Below, one piece after another: positions 61,961-64,000 of a stretch of 64,000 nt of DNA. The notes beneath the pieces were generated by a model. It did not search any database, was not told where the DNA came from, and saw only the letters and a program-made list of their open reading frames with translations. The position numbers and the translations under genes were made by a program. The stretch comes from CAWCTD01 sp963798455 (lineage in GTDB: Bacteria; Acidobacteriota; Terriglobia; Bryobacterales; Bryobacteraceae), in contig CAWCTD010000004.1 in the NCBI GenBank assembly GCA_963798455.1, forward strand, positions 62,001 through 126,000. The letters are read 5' to 3'. The stretch's first letter is position 1; every line of letters begins with the position of its first letter.

Positions 61961-62425
61961 TCACTTCTTAACGGCGGCGCGGCGGCGGCGAGGGGGTTTG
62001 GCAAGCGCCCGCCGCTTCTCCTCCAACGCCGTGTGGACATCGGAGATGGAGGTGTGTTCCAGATATTCTATGATACGCGAACGGAGCAGCTTCCAGGAAT
62101 CGTGCATGCCGCAGGGCTGGTCGTCATTGCATTCCGCCAGCCCGCTAGCGCACTTCTCGTAGTCGGAGAGGCCGTCGAGCGCCTCCACAATGTTCATCAG
62201 GGAGATCTCCTCGGGCTTGCGGCGGAGGCTGAAGCCACCGGTCGGGCCCTTGCTGGAACGAAGCAGTCCTTTGCGCGCAAGTTGCTGAAGGATCTTGGCC
62301 AGAAAATGGGTGGGAATCTTCTCCTGCTGGGCAATATGCTTCACCATGGCGTACTTGCCCTCGGGCACCTGCGAAAGGTTCACGAAGGCGCGGATCGCGT
62401 ATTCCGCTGAACGAGAGTAAATCAT
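61961..62425 (-). CDS. Rrf2-family transcriptional regulator with cluster-type cysteines
   Basis: A 154-aa winged-helix regulator: SAEYAIRAFVNLSQVPEGKYAMVKHIAQ, IPTHFLAKILQQLARKGLLRSSKGPTGGF (DNA recognition helix region), and three cysteines (C-x7-C-x5-C in EKCASGLAECNDDQPCG), which in Rrf2 proteins such as IscR or NsrR hold an Fe-S cluster sensing iron, sulfur or NO. A basic Lys/Arg-rich tail follows (PPRRRRAAVKK). It may be co-transcribed with clpP. Target genes not evident. Confidence 0.92.
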   Translation of the reverse strand: MIYSRSAEYAIRAFVNLSQVPEGKYAMVKHIAQQEKIPTHFLAKILQQLARKGLLRSSKGPTGGFSLRRKPEEISLMNIVEALDGLSDYEKCASGLAECNDDQPCGMHDSWKLLRSRIIEYLEHTSISDVHTALEEKRRALAKPPRRRRAAVKK

Positions 62426-62500
62426 CCGGCTCCCCCTCCGACGGGAATTCGGTACTTTTTTATCTTAATAATTTCGGAGTCTAGCCCGCAAGTGGGAGCG

Positions 62501-63199
62501 TCATTTTCCGCCGGAGCGGTTCACCAGGTCCGCCCAACGGCCAAAAACCAGACCTGAAAGCTCACGCAGCCGGCCTGAATTCGCCTCGGGGTCCGGGAGC
62601 GAATCCAGTTCCCTCACGTCACCGCGGTTGAGGTCTTGCGCGACCCAATCCGCGATCATCTCCGGCGTTACTTCCAGGTGAAACTGGAAACCATAGATGT
62701 TGCCGCCCCATCGGAAAGCCTGGTGCCGGCAAGCCTCCGAGCTGGCCAGCCACTGGGCGCCGGCGGGGAGGTCGAAGGTCTCTCCATGCCAGTGGAAAAC
62801 CATCTCGTGTCCGGACAATCCAGCCAGCAAGGCGTCGCGCGCGGCGTCCTCGGTCCAGAAGACGGGATACCAGCCGATCTCCTTGACGGGATTGCGGTAC
62901 ACGCGCGCTCCCAGGGCCTTGGCGATCAACTGCGCGCCAAGGCAGATCCCAAGCACCGGCTTGCCGGCAGCGGCAGCGCGCTCAATGAGGGAGAGTTCCT
63001 CGCGGATGTAAGGCAAATCGTCATTGGCAGACATCGGCCCGCCCATGAAAACCAGCCCCTGAACATCGTCGAGATTGGCCGCGGCCTCCGGCTCCCGGAA
63101 CAGATCCATGTACTCGAAGCCGACGCCTTGAGACTCCAGAGCGGGCGCGATCAGGCCCATGTGCTCAAAAGGGACGTGGCGAAAGGCAACCACCCGCAT
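62501..63199 (-). CDS. Class I glutamine amidotransferase-like protein
   Basis: A 232-aa protein with a GATase-I domain. The nucleophile elbow is PVLGICLGAQLIA (Cys about residue 86), and the His/Glu pair is in YGFQFHLEVTPE. It has VFMGGPMSAND and VFHWHGETFDLP, the latter resembling GMP-synthase-like and gamma-glutamyl hydrolase-type amidotransferase domains in bacteria. No synthetase partner is adjacent, so it probably hydrolyses a free gamma-glutamyl compound or acts as a stand-alone amidase; this is inference. Confidence 0.88.
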   Translation of the reverse strand: MRVVAFRHVPFEHMGLIAPALESQGVGFEYMDLFREPEAAANLDDVQGLVFMGGPMSANDDLPYIREELSLIERAAAAGKPVLGICLGAQLIAKALGARVYRNPVKEIGWYPVFWTEDAARDALLAGLSGHEMVFHWHGETFDLPAGAQWLASSEACRHQAFRWGGNIYGFQFHLEVTPEMIADWVAQDLNRGDVRELDSLPDPEANSGRLRELSGLVFGRWADLVNRSGGK

Positions 63200-63227
63200 G
63201 AGTCCAGGATACAGGACGGCGTCCGGC

Positions 63228-64000
63228 TCAGGGCTTCTGTTTCTCCGCCACCTGGAAGCGGCTGAGCGTGGAGGCGTACTGAGAAACGCCGTTGAACAAT
63301 CCTCCGGCGATTCTCTGCCGGTAGTCCTCGCGCTTCAGAAGCCGTTCTTCGCGGGGGTTGCTGAGAAACGCGATCTCGCTCAACACCGAGGGCATGGCCG
63401 CTCCGATCAGCACGATGAACGGCGCCCTCCTCACCCCGCGGTCCCGCGACGCCGGGTCCGTGCGCGCCAACTCCTTGACGAGCGCCGCCTGGACCTTGGA
63501 TGCGAACTCTCTGGATTCGTCCACTTTGTCCTTAAGCGCGATCTTTTCGATGAGACCCTGTAACTCGTGGATGCTGCGCTGGCTGCTGGCGTTCTCCCGG
63601 GCGGCGACGTCCATGGCGGTCTTGGAAGTAGTGAAGTTCAGATAGTAGGTCTCCGAGCCCGTGGCCGACGCTACGCCGGAGTTGGCGTGGATGGAGAGGA
63701 ACAGGTCCGCCTTCTTCTCGTTCGCCAGCGCCGTGCGGTCCTCGAGGGACACGAAGGTGTCGTCGGTCCGCGTGTAGAAGACTTCGGCGCCCAGACGCTC
63801 TTCAATCAAAGCCCCCAGCCGGCGCGCCACGTCAAGCACCAGATCCTTTTCCATCAGACCCGCGGGCCCGATCGAGCCGGTGTCGTGCCCGCCATGGCCC
63901 GGATCGATCATCACTCGCCCCAGTTTCAGGCCGAGCGCGCGCACCAGGGACCCAGTCCCCGTCACGCTTTTCTTCGCGGGCAAGGGAACCCGATCGTCTC
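63228..64000 (-). CDS. N-acetylmuramoyl-L-alanine amidase (Amidase_3), 5' end beyond window
   Basis: A zinc amidase that cuts the bond between MurNAc and the peptide stem. The Amidase_3 domain begins VMIDPGHGGHDTG (first zinc His), with KDLVLDVARRLG (Glu ligand), SIHANSG (His ligand) and VLSEIAFLSNPREERLL (catalytic Glu). The frame stays open to the right edge (a TTG at 63983 is an unlikely start), and relatives carry an N-terminal region, so the 5' part lies outside the window. Confidence 0.92.
   Translation of the reverse strand, partial: DDRVPLPAKKSVTGTGSLVRALGLKLGRVMIDPGHGGHDTGSIGPAGLMEKDLVLDVARRLGALIEERLGAEVFYTRTDDTFVSLEDRTALANEKKADLFLSIHANSGVASATGSETYYLNFTTSKTAMDVAARENASSQRSIHELQGLIEKIALKDKVDESREFASKVQAALVKELARTDPASRDRGVRRAPFIVLIGAAMPSVLSEIAFLSNPREERLLKREDYRQRIAGGLFNGVSQYASTLSRFQVAEKQKP

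Noticed and set aside
60608..62410. 600-aa plus-strand open frame
   Set aside because: Crosses the end of the sugar kinase gene in the wrong frame and lies antisense to clpP and the Rrf2 gene; low-complexity Arg/Gly/His translation.

Overview
The window is a high-GC, gene-dense bacterial chromosome segment. Several traits together suggest an Acidobacteriota genome of the Bryobacterales/Solibacter type. These are many twin-arginine secreted sugar-metabolism proteins (TIM-barrel isomerase-like, Gfo/Idh/MocA, DUF1080, DUF362, mandelate-racemase-like), a secreted protein of the kind with an 'LPNYTC' motif, an ECF sigma/anti-sigma pair, and a mix of housekeeping genes with GTG/TTG starts and short overlaps. 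This placement is an inference from gene content; no rRNA is present.

Layout. 1-2510 (minus): pantothenate cluster of a DUF2520 gene (candidate PanG-type ketopantoate reductase), panB and panC, the last cut by the left edge. 2788-8841: secreted or Tat-exported catabolic proteins, with a sigma/anti-sigma pair on the other strand. 8910-11841 (minus): a tail-fibre-like secreted protein behind a leader with an intrinsic terminator, and a membrane-anchored JAMM protease. 11946-17040: NfeD protease, slipin, SPOR protein, lipA, lnt. 17050-17590 (minus): rpmE and a compact micro-ORF transcription unit. 17590-24976: hydrolase, enolase-superfamily enzyme, bicupin, an internally deleted enolase copy, MFS transporter, PBP4-type peptidase, FmdB zinc ribbon. 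24985-38212 (minus): cdsA-uppS, a CzcABC-type heavy-metal efflux operon (czcC frameshifted), pilD-type peptidase, glycosyltransferase, site-2 protease, HU, tpx, DUF255.

38152-47850 is the most interesting part: a polymorphic-toxin island. Read on the minus strand it holds an Rhs gene with a nuclease-like tip, split by an intact IS66 element (43576-46105, 8-bp target duplication). Its likely immunity gene follows, then two displaced Rhs tips, each followed by its own candidate immunity gene: a 2-TM protein, and a secreted protein behind an L,D-transpeptidase-like tip. An rhs scrap ends the series. Three 346-bp copies of the rhs core sit in front of the variable tips. The island is flanked by imperfect 338-bp direct repeats made of the 3' end of a dapA-family gene plus the 5' end of the DUF255 gene, so without the island these two genes would be adjacent (9-nt spacing). 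An IS4-type transposase remnant lies at the right junction.

48506-64000: dapA-family gene, fold-back element, M20 dipeptidase, a MoxR-type ATPase (frameshifted) with a 608-aa unknown partner, an RHH/MazF toxin-antitoxin pair, a secreted protein, radical SAM/SPASM protein, glycosyltransferase, pheST, rhamnulokinase-like kinase, clpP, Rrf2 regulator, glutamine amidotransferase-like protein and an amidase cut by the right edge.

Four genes carry a single small lesion (frameshift or stop) with otherwise well-kept coding sequence. Either these are recent pseudogenes or the assembly contains indel errors; the sequence alone cannot decide.
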